Shown here piece by piece: positions 53,154 through 62,468 of a stretch of 64,000 nt of DNA; positions within the stretch are counted from its first letter, which is position 1; every line of letters begins with the position of its first letter. Origin of the DNA: Vibrio coralliilyticus (GTDB lineage: Bacteria > Pseudomonadota > Gammaproteobacteria > Enterobacterales > Vibrionaceae); contig NZ_CP024628.1 of assembly GCF_024449095.1 (NCBI RefSeq), forward strand, positions 1,302,001-1,366,000, in the 5' to 3' direction. Below the pieces are notes generated by a model. That model worked only from the letters and a program-made list of their open reading frames with translations, was not told where the DNA came from and did not search any database. A program made the position numbers and the translations under genes.

Positions 53154-55568
53154 CTAATAAGTGGCGTACAACTCCACCTCTCCTCCTTGTTGATCAGCAC
53201 TCAACGTAAAGTGGACATAGCCCGCTTGAGCCACCTCAAACTCGACAAACTCACGGCTCCTACTCTGCTGACTCGCTTTATCAAAGTTGTCTCTTGTCGC
53301 CCAAGTACGTTTGCCAACGAATACATCCACGTTGCTCTGACTTTCATCTACAGGGTTTACCCAAAGCCTCACTGTAGCTGGTCTCTCAACATACATGCCT
53401 ACATATCGCGTTTTATTTACCTTGATTTGTAAAGGCTCATTCACCGACATTAGTTTTGGCGTCAAATCATCTTGTTCAGCAGAAGGAGAGCGAGACACCG
53501 TTTTACTTGTCACCTTAACGGATTCAAATGATTCGCGAGCGGTTAAGCTGAAATAGTAACGGCCCGGAGTAATGAACCCGTTTGGCTGCGGTTTGATCTC
53601 AATTAGCTCGTCGCTTCCGCGCTGAAAGTCAGATAGCTGATACTCATAGTAGTGCGCCACACTTTGGTAGCTAGCGTATAGATCTGCGTCACCATCACCT
53701 TCAATCGAAACGGAGAATTCTGTCACTTCTGCAGGGATATCGATGTAAAACAGATGCTCATCGTAGGCGTTAGCGCTAAAGATCTGCGAATAATTGGCGG
53801 CAAAACTCGCTATTTCTGAGCCTTGTGGCGATTGTTCTTTCTCACCGTCATCGTTGTGCGAGTCAGAATCGGCAGATGAGACTGCTTCTAGCCACAATTC
53901 AAACTCGCCATTGAACTCAACACCCAAACGCTTCGCTTGTTCACTCCAAGTCGTATAGTCGCCTTCTCGCGCAGCCTCTAATAAGCGTGCCATGCGCTCA
54001 GGGTACTCTTCTAGCATAAACCTCACCCCGAGATAACCCCAGCGATAGATGCGGTTTACGTCATCTTCATACGTGGTTTCAATGACTTCGCTGAAAGACA
54101 GTGGCTGATGTTCAATCAAATCTACTGCGGCTTGGTAACCTTTACGGTAATGCATATACTCCGCAAATCCTTCTAGCCACCAGACCATATGACCACGGCT
54201 TAAAGTGTCATTAAAATCACCATAGAGGTTAAAACGGCCATCTAAATAGTGAACGTACTCATGCTCAAGGTTTAGGATGGCAAGTTCATCACCGGAGTCG
54301 TAGCGGTAAGCTAAAAAGCGAGCCACATTTTCAGGTTTGGATGGATCACCCTCTAGATATTGCCCTCCATTATCTGTGCTGTTACCGAACAGAAAATTAG
54401 AGTAGGTGACGTAAGCATCGTTGTCCTTCCAGACCACGACTTCTACCTTGTCATTATGATCATCATTGACTGGAACCCAACCAGAGTTCACCACCTGATG
54501 AAAGTCAGCTTCAACTGCTGACAGAACATCACACGCCTGTTCAGATTGTTGCTCTGATAAGTTTTGCGAACGAATGATCGCAGCGCCCTGACATTCATAA
54601 CGGTGGGGTAGCACGCTGAGTTCAAGCTGCTGCTTACTTTGTTCAAGCTGTAATTTTTTGCCTTCTTCTGGCGCGTAAAATAAGATCATTTCCGCCGCCG
54701 CAATCCATAAACGCTCGCCTGCGCTGCCGAGCGCATTACGCTCCAGCGTACGTTTCATAAACGCCATCACCTGGTTACGAAGCTTGTCATCACGACTCGC
54801 TAATAAACGACCAGATTCACGTACCGCATTGTAGATAAGAAACTCAGCGTCCGTACCCAGTGCCCAGCGATTCTGATCAACAAACCGCTCTAACCTCACC
54901 AAATAGTCAGGGTGAGCTGCGAGATCCGCATAAAAATAGTCTCGCGCTACGTGACCACTCATCGCTCTGAACAAATTATTTAATCCATCCACATACTGCA
55001 GCTGTTGGCTATTTTGGCGGTTGAAGCTTTCGAGCAGATCAAGCATGGCGGGCATAGCAACTGGCAGTTGTTTAACACTATCGACCATTAAGCTTATCGC
55101 AGACATCGCACGTACTTGCTCTCGGCCAATTGCTTGAGCATATTGTCTGCTTAGGAATTGAGCTGAGATTTGAGCCAAATCACGACTCAACTCTTCAGAA
55201 TAATAGCCATAGCTTGATTGGGTTGAGTAACGCGCAAAGTACGCGGCTTTAATAAATTCGCTAAGGTTGGCAATTCGCTTAGCCTGCTGCTCATCCCCAT
55301 CATACTGCGTCACTTCTTTAAGCAACTCACGCTGTACTTGTCTGATTGACGTTTCGCTGTAGATGCCCGTCGCTGCTTCTTCAGGCGCATTGAACCATGA
55401 GTGATAACACGTCGACTCGGCGAGTTTGATTTGTGTCACCCAGTCAGAAGAGCGCGAAAGTAACTCATACTCACACTCCGGGGCAGATAAGGCATTGAAA
55501 CTGATGCCAGCTAATAATAAAGCGCTGGCAATTTTCTTGGGAATAAACAAACGTTGATTATGCTTCAT
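53154..55568 (-). CDS. Secreted M9 collagenase (no PKD domain)
   Basis: This is an 804-aa Vibrio-type microbial collagenase. The ATG at 55568 is used; the upstream GTG at 55580 is weaker. The signal peptide ends near residue 30 (ALSA|PE). An M9N helical activator domain (about 30-330) precedes the catalytic domain. The zinc site is His436-Glu-Tyr-Val-His440 in LEHEYVHYLDGRF, and Glu follows in WWLEGFAEYMHY. GGQYLEGDPSKPENVARFLA before it is an M9 signature. Two PPC-like domains (about 595-700 and 705-804) end the protein and probably help bind collagen. Native collagen or gelatin is the expected substrate. Confidence 0.9.
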   Translation of the reverse strand: MKHNQRLFIPKKIASALLLAGISFNALSAPECEYELLSRSSDWVTQIKLAESTCYHSWFNAPEEAATGIYSETSIRQVQRELLKEVTQYDGDEQQAKRIANLSEFIKAAYFARYSTQSSYGYYSEELSRDLAQISAQFLSRQYAQAIGREQVRAMSAISLMVDSVKQLPVAMPAMLDLLESFNRQNSQQLQYVDGLNNLFRAMSGHVARDYFYADLAAHPDYLVRLERFVDQNRWALGTDAEFLIYNAVRESGRLLASRDDKLRNQVMAFMKRTLERNALGSAGERLWIAAAEMILFYAPEEGKKLQLEQSKQQLELSVLPHRYECQGAAIIRSQNLSEQQSEQACDVLSAVEADFHQVVNSGWVPVNDDHNDKVEVVVWKDNDAYVTYSNFLFGNSTDNGGQYLEGDPSKPENVARFLAYRYDSGDELAILNLEHEYVHYLDGRFNLYGDFNDTLSRGHMVWWLEGFAEYMHYRKGYQAAVDLIEHQPLSFSEVIETTYEDDVNRIYRWGYLGVRFMLEEYPERMARLLEAAREGDYTTWSEQAKRLGVEFNGEFELWLEAVSSADSDSHNDDGEKEQSPQGSEIASFAANYSQIFSANAYDEHLFYIDIPAEVTEFSVSIEGDGDADLYASYQSVAHYYEYQLSDFQRGSDELIEIKPQPNGFITPGRYYFSLTARESFESVKVTSKTVSRSPSAEQDDLTPKLMSVNEPLQIKVNKTRYVGMYVERPATVRLWVNPVDESQSNVDVFVGKRTWATRDNFDKASQQSRSREFVEFEVAQAGYVHFTLSADQQGGEVELYATY

Positions 55569-55723
55569 ACGCAACACCACACTTATTGTAATGATTAGGA
55601 GCTGCGTTATATCAACTATCTATAAATCACATAAGACCGATTGATAAGCAATTTAGAGGCTGGTTCCGATAATGCCTTAGATTAAATCTTCGCAAACGAT
55701 TAAATAAAACACTTATTTAACAA

Positions 55724-56668
55724 CTAGTTATAGTTAAAAAAGTTAATACGAAAATCGCTAATCTGCTGCTCAACGTACTGCTGCCATTCAAGATCAGACA
55801 TTGCTGACCCCGCCGTTGAACGTTGCTGGTCGAGTGACTCTTTGAGATCAGATAGCTGGCTTTGATAGCTTGCGACTTGTGCCTCCTGACTCGCGACTTG
55901 CTGCTCTCGTTGAACAATGGATGCCGACTGTTCAGCATTGAGGTATTTGGTGGCGAGCTGTGCTTTTGCTTGATCCTTTTGCTGCTGCGTAAAAGTGCTT
56001 GGTATTAGACTCACGCCTTTTTCATAACGTGCAGCACCGCTATCTAAAGACAGCGACTCTTCATTATGTTGCCATTGATTCAGCAATGCTTCATAGCTTT
56101 CAACATAACTCTCAGCGTTATCAGTCGCTAAGGCCTGGGATGCCAAACTAAAGTCATAGAGCGCATATTCTTCAGCAAACATAACACTTGCAAGCTCGCC
56201 CCAAATTAACAATGCCTGCCGCTTCATTTCTGCAATTCGATCAGCTAACGACTGGTATTGACTGAGCTCCAGCTCTCCCATTACCTCTTGCCACTGGGCT
56301 TTCAATTGAGGGTAATGAGCAAGGATAAGGTATCTAGCATCTGATAGCTCAGCTTTGAGCAGGCTCAGTGCCTGATCACAATCATTACGCTGTTGGCAAT
56401 GCCGCCAAAAGGATTCCAATGCTTCAATCAACTCTTTTCCCGAGCTTTGAGTAAGAGGGTTCAACACTTTGCCTTGAGGGGTGCTAACCGTCTTTTCGAA
56501 CTGGCTTCCACCCACGACCACTGTTCTGGAACGACTCTGGTTAGTAGCGATAGATTGCTCGGAATGCGCCTTTCCCACCCCAACCCCAGAATTGACTACC
56601 TCATCCTCTGGCCAGAGAAAGATGCCCGCCACAACGGCGAGCACCAAGAGTAGGTAACGATAAACCAT
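55724..56668 (-). CDS. Membrane-anchored helical protein, possible foldase for the sphingomyelinase
   Basis: This 314-aa protein starts at 56668 inside the stop region of the sphingomyelinase gene (TAATG), so the two are translationally coupled. A single N-terminal membrane helix (VYRYLLLVLAVVAGIFLW) leaves about 290 residues in the periplasm. The periplasmic part is almost all helical and Gln/Ala-rich, with a coiled-coil region near 240-295 (REQQVASQEAQVASYQSQLS). Length, anchor, helicity and position resemble lipase-specific foldases (Lif), but the Lif signature RxxFDY is not seen. A dedicated chaperone for the upstream enzyme is a hypothesis. Confidence 0.45.
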   Translation of the reverse strand: MVYRYLLLVLAVVAGIFLWPEDEVVNSGVGVGKAHSEQSIATNQSRSRTVVVGGSQFEKTVSTPQGKVLNPLTQSSGKELIEALESFWRHCQQRNDCDQALSLLKAELSDARYLILAHYPQLKAQWQEVMGELELSQYQSLADRIAEMKRQALLIWGELASVMFAEEYALYDFSLASQALATDNAESYVESYEALLNQWQHNEESLSLDSGAARYEKGVSLIPSTFTQQQKDQAKAQLATKYLNAEQSASIVQREQQVASQEAQVASYQSQLSDLKESLDQQRSTAGSAMSDLEWQQYVEQQISDFRINFFNYN

Positions 56669-57993
56669 TACTTAATCACCGCTGTCACAGGGAAATGATC
56701 GGATAGATTGTAATGCTTCCACAAACGCTCATCAGTGCTGCGCGGAACGTCAACACGGTTGTCGTTGAATGATTTCACCGCGTACTCATCACTTACCATG
56801 ACATAATCAAGATATTCAACATTCTCGCCACCAGACATGGCTTCGCCTGCAAAATCATTAATACGCGGATCGAAAGTCGATTCCGTATAGCCAGAATATT
56901 GTGGTTCAATTGCGCTGAGATTCGCAATCATTTGCTGATAGTCACCTGGGAACTTGCGCTTATTCACATTGAAGTCTCCGCTATAGACAACCGTTTCATT
57001 GGGCGGAATGTTAAGTGATGTTGCTAACTCACGAATCTGTTTAAACTGGCGCTGGCGGTAGTCACGAGCAGTATCTGTATCGAATGACGCTGTATGCGTA
57101 GCAAAAACATGGTAAGCCTTACCACCTTTAATGACTTCTGCGTAGTTAACCCCTTTGTCTGCGAAACAATCTGTGCCGGTACAATCTGGGAACACATACT
57201 GAGCCTGATTCACTATTGGGTAACGACTGACGATAGTGACACCGCCGTCGTGAATGTTGAAGCCATCTTTATCCAGCATTCTAGTCTGATAAGGATACTC
57301 TTTCGCCAATTCACGCAGAAACTCTTCTCGGCCACTAGCAAAGACTTCCTGGAGTGCCAATACGTCGTAACCTTTGACATATTCAGGGAGCAAGGCGTAG
57401 CGATCACCAATATGTGAAGCAATCACAGGCAGTGCCCAGATGTTGTAAGTCATTAACTTGAGTGTGTTTTCATCTGGATCAACCGCTTCATCGACTTTGG
57501 CAGGAGTGATGGTGTAGTAAAGGTCATCATAACGAGCGGTATTCGCAGACTTAAACGCCAACTCCGCTTGTCGCTCACCAAATGCGGCCGTATTAAAGCG
57601 GTGTACATTGCGGTCATCTTTTAGAGCCAGTTCAACATCAGAGGAAGAGACTCCATATTCAATGGTTGAGTTATACCAATGCCCTTCCATCACTTGGTTT
57701 AGTACGACACTTTCACCCACAGGGTTGGAAACGACAGTGTTGAATTGGTATGTCTTGCCCGATTTCACCCCTTCCCAACGATTAAAGCTTAGTACTTGTT
57801 TGGTCTCCCATGGCCCAAGCGTTTCTGTGTGTTGTTTCCATTCTTCCCCATATTCAAGTAAATCGGTGCCATCATGGTTCACTTGAATAGTCAGAGACTG
57901 GTCCGAATTGTTGGTCAAATATACATCTGTGTCCGCTAAAGCGGGAAGCGCAATCAGAGACGCTAACAAGATATTCCACTGCTTAAGATTCAT
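56668..57993 (-). CDS. Sphingomyelinase C / beta-hemolysin-type phosphodiesterase
   Basis: This 441-aa secreted enzyme starts at the ATG at 57993, with AAGGAA 6 bases upstream. It has a signal peptide (residues 1-20, ALA|DT). An N-terminal beta-rich domain of about 130 residues (VYLTNNSDQSLTIQVNHDGT) comes first. The DNase-I-like catalytic domain follows: MTYNIWALPV, ALQEVF (metal-binding Glu), HTASFDTDT, YSGDFNVNKRK, LDYVMVS and LSDHFPV near the C-terminus. These are the residues that bind Mg and act in sphingomyelin hydrolysis. Such enzymes lyse host membranes in marine pathogens. Confidence 0.9.
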   Translation of the reverse strand: MNLKQWNILLASLIALPALADTDVYLTNNSDQSLTIQVNHDGTDLLEYGEEWKQHTETLGPWETKQVLSFNRWEGVKSGKTYQFNTVVSNPVGESVVLNQVMEGHWYNSTIEYGVSSSDVELALKDDRNVHRFNTAAFGERQAELAFKSANTARYDDLYYTITPAKVDEAVDPDENTLKLMTYNIWALPVIASHIGDRYALLPEYVKGYDVLALQEVFASGREEFLRELAKEYPYQTRMLDKDGFNIHDGGVTIVSRYPIVNQAQYVFPDCTGTDCFADKGVNYAEVIKGGKAYHVFATHTASFDTDTARDYRQRQFKQIRELATSLNIPPNETVVYSGDFNVNKRKFPGDYQQMIANLSAIEPQYSGYTESTFDPRINDFAGEAMSGGENVEYLDYVMVSDEYAVKSFNDNRVDVPRSTDERLWKHYNLSDHFPVTAVIK

Positions 57994-58200
57994 GTTTTGT
58001 TCCTTAGTTTTTATTTGAAGGCTAGAACTTAAAACAAACAAGTTGCATATTTGTTATAAATATATGACAAGAAAAAAATCACACAGGTTAATGAAAAACT
58101 GTGACGACAAGTCTATTTTTTTGTTCAATTTAATGTTGGGAATTTAACATTTGACCTAATAGGGCAAGACTGGATTTAATCAGCGAGAAGTCGCTACGAA

Positions 58201-58226
58201 AAAGCCCAGCAACTGCTGCAATGTAG
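58201..58226 (+). repeat. IS4 left terminal inverted repeat
   Basis: It begins AAAGCCCAGCAACTGCTGCA and ends ATGTAG. It differs from the right repeat at three positions. Confidence 0.85.
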
Positions 58227-58233
58227 ATCAGAT

Positions 58234-58301
58234 AAGGATCGGTTGACCGATCCTTCTGATGAGAGACAATCGGAAATCTGTTTATAGGTCTCCGATTTTT
58301 T
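58234..58301 (+). terminator. Two insulating hairpins upstream of the transposase start
   Basis: Hairpin 1 is AAGGATCGG/CCGATCCTT with a TTGA loop (58234-58255). Hairpin 2 is AATCGGA/TCCGATT (58268-58297) followed directly by T residues and the ATG at 58302. Both would form in transcripts entering from outside the element and block transposase expression, a known strategy of IS4-family elements. Confidence 0.7.
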
Positions 58302-59639
58302 ATGTCTATTCAAAACTTCTTTGCCGACTTCCTTGAAGAAAACCCTGTTGATGTTGCCCAACTCACCACCTTTTCTGAACACATTCCCGATGCGTGGGTA
58401 GCTAAAGCAGCCTCACTGTCCGATAAAGCGACTATCCGTCGACGCCGATTACCGAGCGATATGGTGTTGTGGCTGATTGTGGGTATGGCTTTTTTCCGCA
58501 ATGAACCCATTGCCGAAGTCGCTCGAAGAATGAACGTCTGTGCTGACGGTTTGGCTGATGAAGAGCTATTGGCAAAGAGCGCCTTAACCCAAGCAAGACA
58601 ACGCTTAGGCAAAGCAGCACCCGAATGGCTGTTTAAGCAATGTGGGAAAACGTGGGGACTTGAGCGATACCCTGATGATACATGGCAAGGCTTACAAGTT
58701 TTTGCTGTCGATGGCGCTCTTTTTAGAACGGCTGACACACCAGAATTGAGGGAACATTTTGGCTCTGGAAATACGTCTAGCAACAGACAAACACCTCATC
58801 CAGTATTGAGAGTTGTGACTATGATGAATGTTCGCTCTCATGTCATCGTTGATGCGGCGATAAGCCCGTATCGCCGAGGTGAAATTCCTCTAGCGATGCC
58901 TTTCATCAACGCTCTACCAGACAACTCAGTGACGTTACTGGATAAAGGTTTTTATGGTGCAGATTTACTCCTTTCTCTGCAAAACAGTGGAATAAATAGA
59001 CACTGGCTTCTCCCTGCAAGGAAAGGAGTCAAATATACTCTACTGGATGATAAAGAAAGCTGTGACATGCTGGTGGAGATGAATGTCTCACCGCAGGCTC
59101 GTAAAAAGAACCCTAGTCTTCCAGAGAAATGGACAGTCAGAGCCGTCAGTTATGAGGTGCAAGGTAAATCCAAAACGGTGTTTACCTCGCTTCCTAGAGA
59201 GCAGTATGACGCCCAATCTGTGGCAGAGCTTTATCATGAAAGATGGGAGATCGAACTAGGTTATCGTGACATTAAGAGTTCGATGCAACACAACGCTTTA
59301 GTACTGAGAAGCAAAACAGTCGAACTTGTCTACCAAGAGCTCTGGGGGCTACTACTTGGTTATAACTTGGTAAGGCGAGAAGCAAGTCAAGCCGCAGTAG
59401 AGCACGGACGATTACCTAATGAAATCAGTTTTAAGTACGCTTGCCAGTTTATAGCCAGCCAGCTCAAAATGATGAGTAAAGCGGTGTCTTTAGGTAACAC
59501 GCCGAAACGCTTAAAGAGCCTTCGAGGAGATTTATCTGTCCTCTTTATAGACAAACGCCCTAAGCCAAATCGGCCTAGGGCGGTAAAAATATCAAAGACC
59601 CGATACCCTGTAAATCGCTACGCAGCTCCTCTTAAGTGA
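58302..59639 (+). CDS. IS4-family DDE transposase
   Basis: This 445-aa transposase is intact. DDE residues are Asp137 (FAVDGALFR), Asp214 (LDKGFYGAD) and Glu318 in the IS4 signature Y311-x2-R314-x3-E318-x6-K325 (YHERWEIELGYRDIK). The N-terminal IS4 domain (MSIQNFFADFLEENPVDVAQ) precedes it. There is no frameshift or internal stop, so it may still be active. Confidence 0.93.
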   Translation: MSIQNFFADFLEENPVDVAQLTTFSEHIPDAWVAKAASLSDKATIRRRRLPSDMVLWLIVGMAFFRNEPIAEVARRMNVCADGLADEELLAKSALTQARQRLGKAAPEWLFKQCGKTWGLERYPDDTWQGLQVFAVDGALFRTADTPELREHFGSGNTSSNRQTPHPVLRVVTMMNVRSHVIVDAAISPYRRGEIPLAMPFINALPDNSVTLLDKGFYGADLLLSLQNSGINRHWLLPARKGVKYTLLDDKESCDMLVEMNVSPQARKKNPSLPEKWTVRAVSYEVQGKSKTVFTSLPREQYDAQSVAELYHERWEIELGYRDIKSSMQHNALVLRSKTVELVYQELWGLLLGYNLVRREASQAAVEHGRLPNEISFKYACQFIASQLKMMSKAVSLGNTPKRLKSLRGDLSVLFIDKRPKPNRPRAVKISKTRYPVNRYAAPLK

Positions 59640-59640
59640 A

Positions 59641-59666
59641 CTACGTTGCAGCAACTGCTGGGCTTT
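59641..59666 (-). repeat. IS4 right terminal inverted repeat
   Basis: Read from the outer end it begins AAAGCCCAGCAGTTGCTGCA and ends ACGTAG. It starts one base after the transposase stop. Confidence 0.85.
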
Positions 59667-59681
59667 ATTCGAAGTCACAAC

Positions 59682-62153
59682 TTACTGACGGCAACCTGCT
59701 GTATTGAAATCAACCACCAAAGCTGCATTGCTGAACTCTCCTGAGACTTTCAGGTATCCCCAATAATTCGCCTGACCATTAATGGTGATACATTCTGAAT
59801 TGCCTGAATTATCAGACCATCCATGAAGATTAGATCCTTCGTCATTTGGCCAGCCGAAGTTGCTGTACTCCAACTTCAGATCGCCAATCCCATGCGCCGA
59901 TGTAATCGACATGGATTGATACTGATTCACCCCTTCAATGCTAAGCCAGATAGGTGATTGAGAAGCCAAACAGACAGGTTCTCCCGCGACCAATCGTCCC
60001 CCACTGACTTTTGAACGATCCGCGCAGTCCGTTGGCAGTGAATCATTATCGCCTTGGCTACGAATATTGATCGACGTATTAGTACTAGCGCTTAACCCAT
60101 CATTATCCGTCACGGTTAAACGGACCGAATAACTCCCCTCACGGCTGTATTGGTGCGTCGGATTGGCCTGTGTACTGGTCGAGCCGTCACCGAATTCCCA
60201 GTAGTAGTTTGAGATTTCACCGTCGGAGTCTGAGCTGTCTTTGCTACTGAATGAAATGGCTTCACCTATTTGTCCCTCACTTTTGACTGATATTACTGCG
60301 GTTGGTGGCTGTGGATCCGAGCCACCATTAACCAACTCTTGTTGCCATTGTTCAAACTCACTTTGGTAAGCCGTAGACCAACCACTGATAATGGTTTTGT
60401 ATTGCGACCAGTTGCCTTTTCGCGTTTCCACCAGCATCTGGTTTACGTCATCCATATGGCGCTCAAACATAAAGCGGACAGCTAGATATCCCCAGCGATA
60501 GATTCTGTCAACATCAAAGCCGTCGTACGTCGTTTCAAAGATTTCACTGAGTGTGTAGGTGGATCCGTCTTTGATCGTGTCTATGGCTTTCTGATTGTTG
60601 TCTTCGTTGGCGATATACTCCGCTACCCCTTCACTCCACCACACAACCTTTTCAGTTGGATGACCAAAATCACCATACATATCAAATCGCCCATCCAAGT
60701 AATGGACATACTCATGCTCTAGGTTCCAGACAAAATGATCTGGATTGGCGTATGAAGCTTCATAAGCAATGAAGTTAGGAACATTTCCTGGCTTGGCTGG
60801 ATCACCCTCGAGATACATACCACCATTATTAGTATCAATCCCGAATATGGGACCAGCATATTTACCATAGTCATCGCTACTGTCGAAAATATTGACTTGT
60901 AGCTGGGTGTTATGATCATCTTCAACTGGCTGATTACCCGTTTCTAGACGCTGATGGAAATACCCTTCTTCATAGCCCATTTTTTCACAAGCTGCCTGAT
61001 GCTGAACTTGAGTCATATTCTGGGACAAAATACGAACCGACGGGCCACAAGTATAGCTTTGTGACAGCACTAATGACTTCAGTTCTGTTTTGAAGTTACA
61101 TATACCTAGATCGGTACAATCCGAGTAATGTGAAGCAGTGTCCGCCGTTGCCAACCATACCGCATCGCCAAAGCCATACATTTCATACTGTTCGAAGATC
61201 TGCTTCACCTTGGCTTTGACAATCTCCTCAATGGTCGTATTTTGATAACGCGTAAGCCGGCCAAGTTCACGGCCAGCGTTCGCAGTCATAAACTCATCAT
61301 CACGACCAATGGAATCTCGGTTCAATGCAAAATTCGACAATGCATTGACTAGATCAGTCTGTTCACCGATTTTAGCTTGGTATTCATCATTCCAAGTTCC
61401 TCCAAATAACACAGTAAATACACTGTTGACCGCATTACGCATATACCAATTTTTAGCGTAATCCGAGTTCCAGCGATGTAGCCATTGCGTGACCACGCCA
61501 ATGTATTCATGTTCAAGGCTGGCACTGTCCATGGTAATAATCACTTCAGCCAGCACCTTACCGTGAGCATCGCTGTTCTCGTAAAAATGACCGTTGGCAA
61601 CAAACGCATCTACCGCCTCTTTGACAGCAGGACGTACCGAAGAGGTAAAGCTGACTTCATCGTTGTAAAACTCTGCGTAATAGCCTGCACGTAAGTAAAG
61701 GAATAATGCTTCCAACTCATCACTTCCTCCACCTTGGTAGTGCTTGGCTAAAGTGGTCGTGTGTTTAGCTACATTGAACATATTGACAGATTCAAATGTC
61801 GTCTCCTGAATACGGCTTTCCGCAGAGAACAACTCATTGACGCAGTTGGCACCTTGAGTGGTGATAGTATTAATCAGACTGGTGCTGTTCGATGTAGCAA
61901 ACGCTTCTACATCACAAGGTATTGTCGCTTCTTCTGCCGTTACCCTATTCAGTTTGCTGATTATCGGCTCAGGCCTTTTAGGCGTGAGTTTGGTTGGTGC
62001 GTATTCTAGGTGTTGATCTTCTACACCATGATGATGTTCGTGATTGTGTTCTGCATTGTGCTCGACGACCTGCGGTACGGGCGCGCTGATGGCATAGGCA
62101 TTCGCACTAAGTAATACACTAGCCACTGTCACTGTTATTTTTTTAAGTTCCAT
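59682..62153 (-). CDS. Secreted M9 collagenase with PKD and PPC-like domains
   Basis: This is an 823-aa Vibrio collagenase with a signal peptide (residues 1-22, AYA|IS). A His-rich propeptide-like stretch (EHNAEHNHEHHHGVEDQHLE) follows at about 30-50. An M9N domain precedes the zinc site His480-Glu-Tyr-Val-His484 in LEHEYVHYLDGRF, followed by the Glu of WWSEGVAEYI. A PKD domain (about 618-705, YYWEFGDGSTSTQANPTHQY) and a C-terminal PPC-like domain (about 715-823) follow. The layout matches V. alginolyticus-type collagenases in length and order. It resembles the collagenase at 53154 in the catalytic core but has different C-terminal modules. Confidence 0.93.
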   Translation of the reverse strand: MELKKITVTVASVLLSANAYAISAPVPQVVEHNAEHNHEHHHGVEDQHLEYAPTKLTPKRPEPIISKLNRVTAEEATIPCDVEAFATSNSTSLINTITTQGANCVNELFSAESRIQETTFESVNMFNVAKHTTTLAKHYQGGGSDELEALFLYLRAGYYAEFYNDEVSFTSSVRPAVKEAVDAFVANGHFYENSDAHGKVLAEVIITMDSASLEHEYIGVVTQWLHRWNSDYAKNWYMRNAVNSVFTVLFGGTWNDEYQAKIGEQTDLVNALSNFALNRDSIGRDDEFMTANAGRELGRLTRYQNTTIEEIVKAKVKQIFEQYEMYGFGDAVWLATADTASHYSDCTDLGICNFKTELKSLVLSQSYTCGPSVRILSQNMTQVQHQAACEKMGYEEGYFHQRLETGNQPVEDDHNTQLQVNIFDSSDDYGKYAGPIFGIDTNNGGMYLEGDPAKPGNVPNFIAYEASYANPDHFVWNLEHEYVHYLDGRFDMYGDFGHPTEKVVWWSEGVAEYIANEDNNQKAIDTIKDGSTYTLSEIFETTYDGFDVDRIYRWGYLAVRFMFERHMDDVNQMLVETRKGNWSQYKTIISGWSTAYQSEFEQWQQELVNGGSDPQPPTAVISVKSEGQIGEAISFSSKDSSDSDGEISNYYWEFGDGSTSTQANPTHQYSREGSYSVRLTVTDNDGLSASTNTSINIRSQGDNDSLPTDCADRSKVSGGRLVAGEPVCLASQSPIWLSIEGVNQYQSMSITSAHGIGDLKLEYSNFGWPNDEGSNLHGWSDNSGNSECITINGQANYWGYLKVSGEFSNAALVVDFNTAGCRQ

Positions 62154-62409
62154 CTTATTTTCTTCTGTCTGTCGTTAAGTAGAAGCACTTCACGGTGAAG
62201 TACCATGTGCAATCGATAACCGATCGCCACTTACTCTAAACAGAGAAAAATATGCATAGTAAGCAAAATATTAACACTGGATATTCTGGTCTCAGTTTCT
62301 AATCTTGCTGGTTTCAAAATCCCATCCTTGATTTTATTTTCAGGAGAGAAAACCATCTTATGCTACTAATTCAGCCACTTTTTTACCGGAAATAGGCTGT
62401 CAAATGGAT

Positions 62410-62440
62410 AAAAAAATCCCCAAACCTAGGCTTGGGGATT
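62410..62440 (-). terminator. Terminator of the DEAD-box helicase gene
   Basis: On the minus strand AATCCCCAA pairs with TTGGGGATT over an 8-base loop, followed by seven T residues. It lies about 30 bases past the helicase stop. The remaining bases between it and the collagenase start (62154-62409) show no gene and probably carry the collagenase promoter. Confidence 0.9.
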
Positions 62441-62468
62441 GTGGTACTAAAGCGACAATCTGATGACG

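Larger units (their letters stand above)
58201..59666 (+). mobile_element. IS4-family insertion sequence, complete
   Basis: The element is 1,466 bp and bounded by 26-bp imperfect inverted repeats (23 of 26 identical). It carries one intact transposase gene. No matching target-site duplication of about 10 bases is visible: the flanks are TCGCTACGAA on the left and ATTCGAAGTC on the right. It inserted 15 bases past the stop of the second collagenase gene, into the upstream region of the sphingomyelinase gene. Confidence 0.88.
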
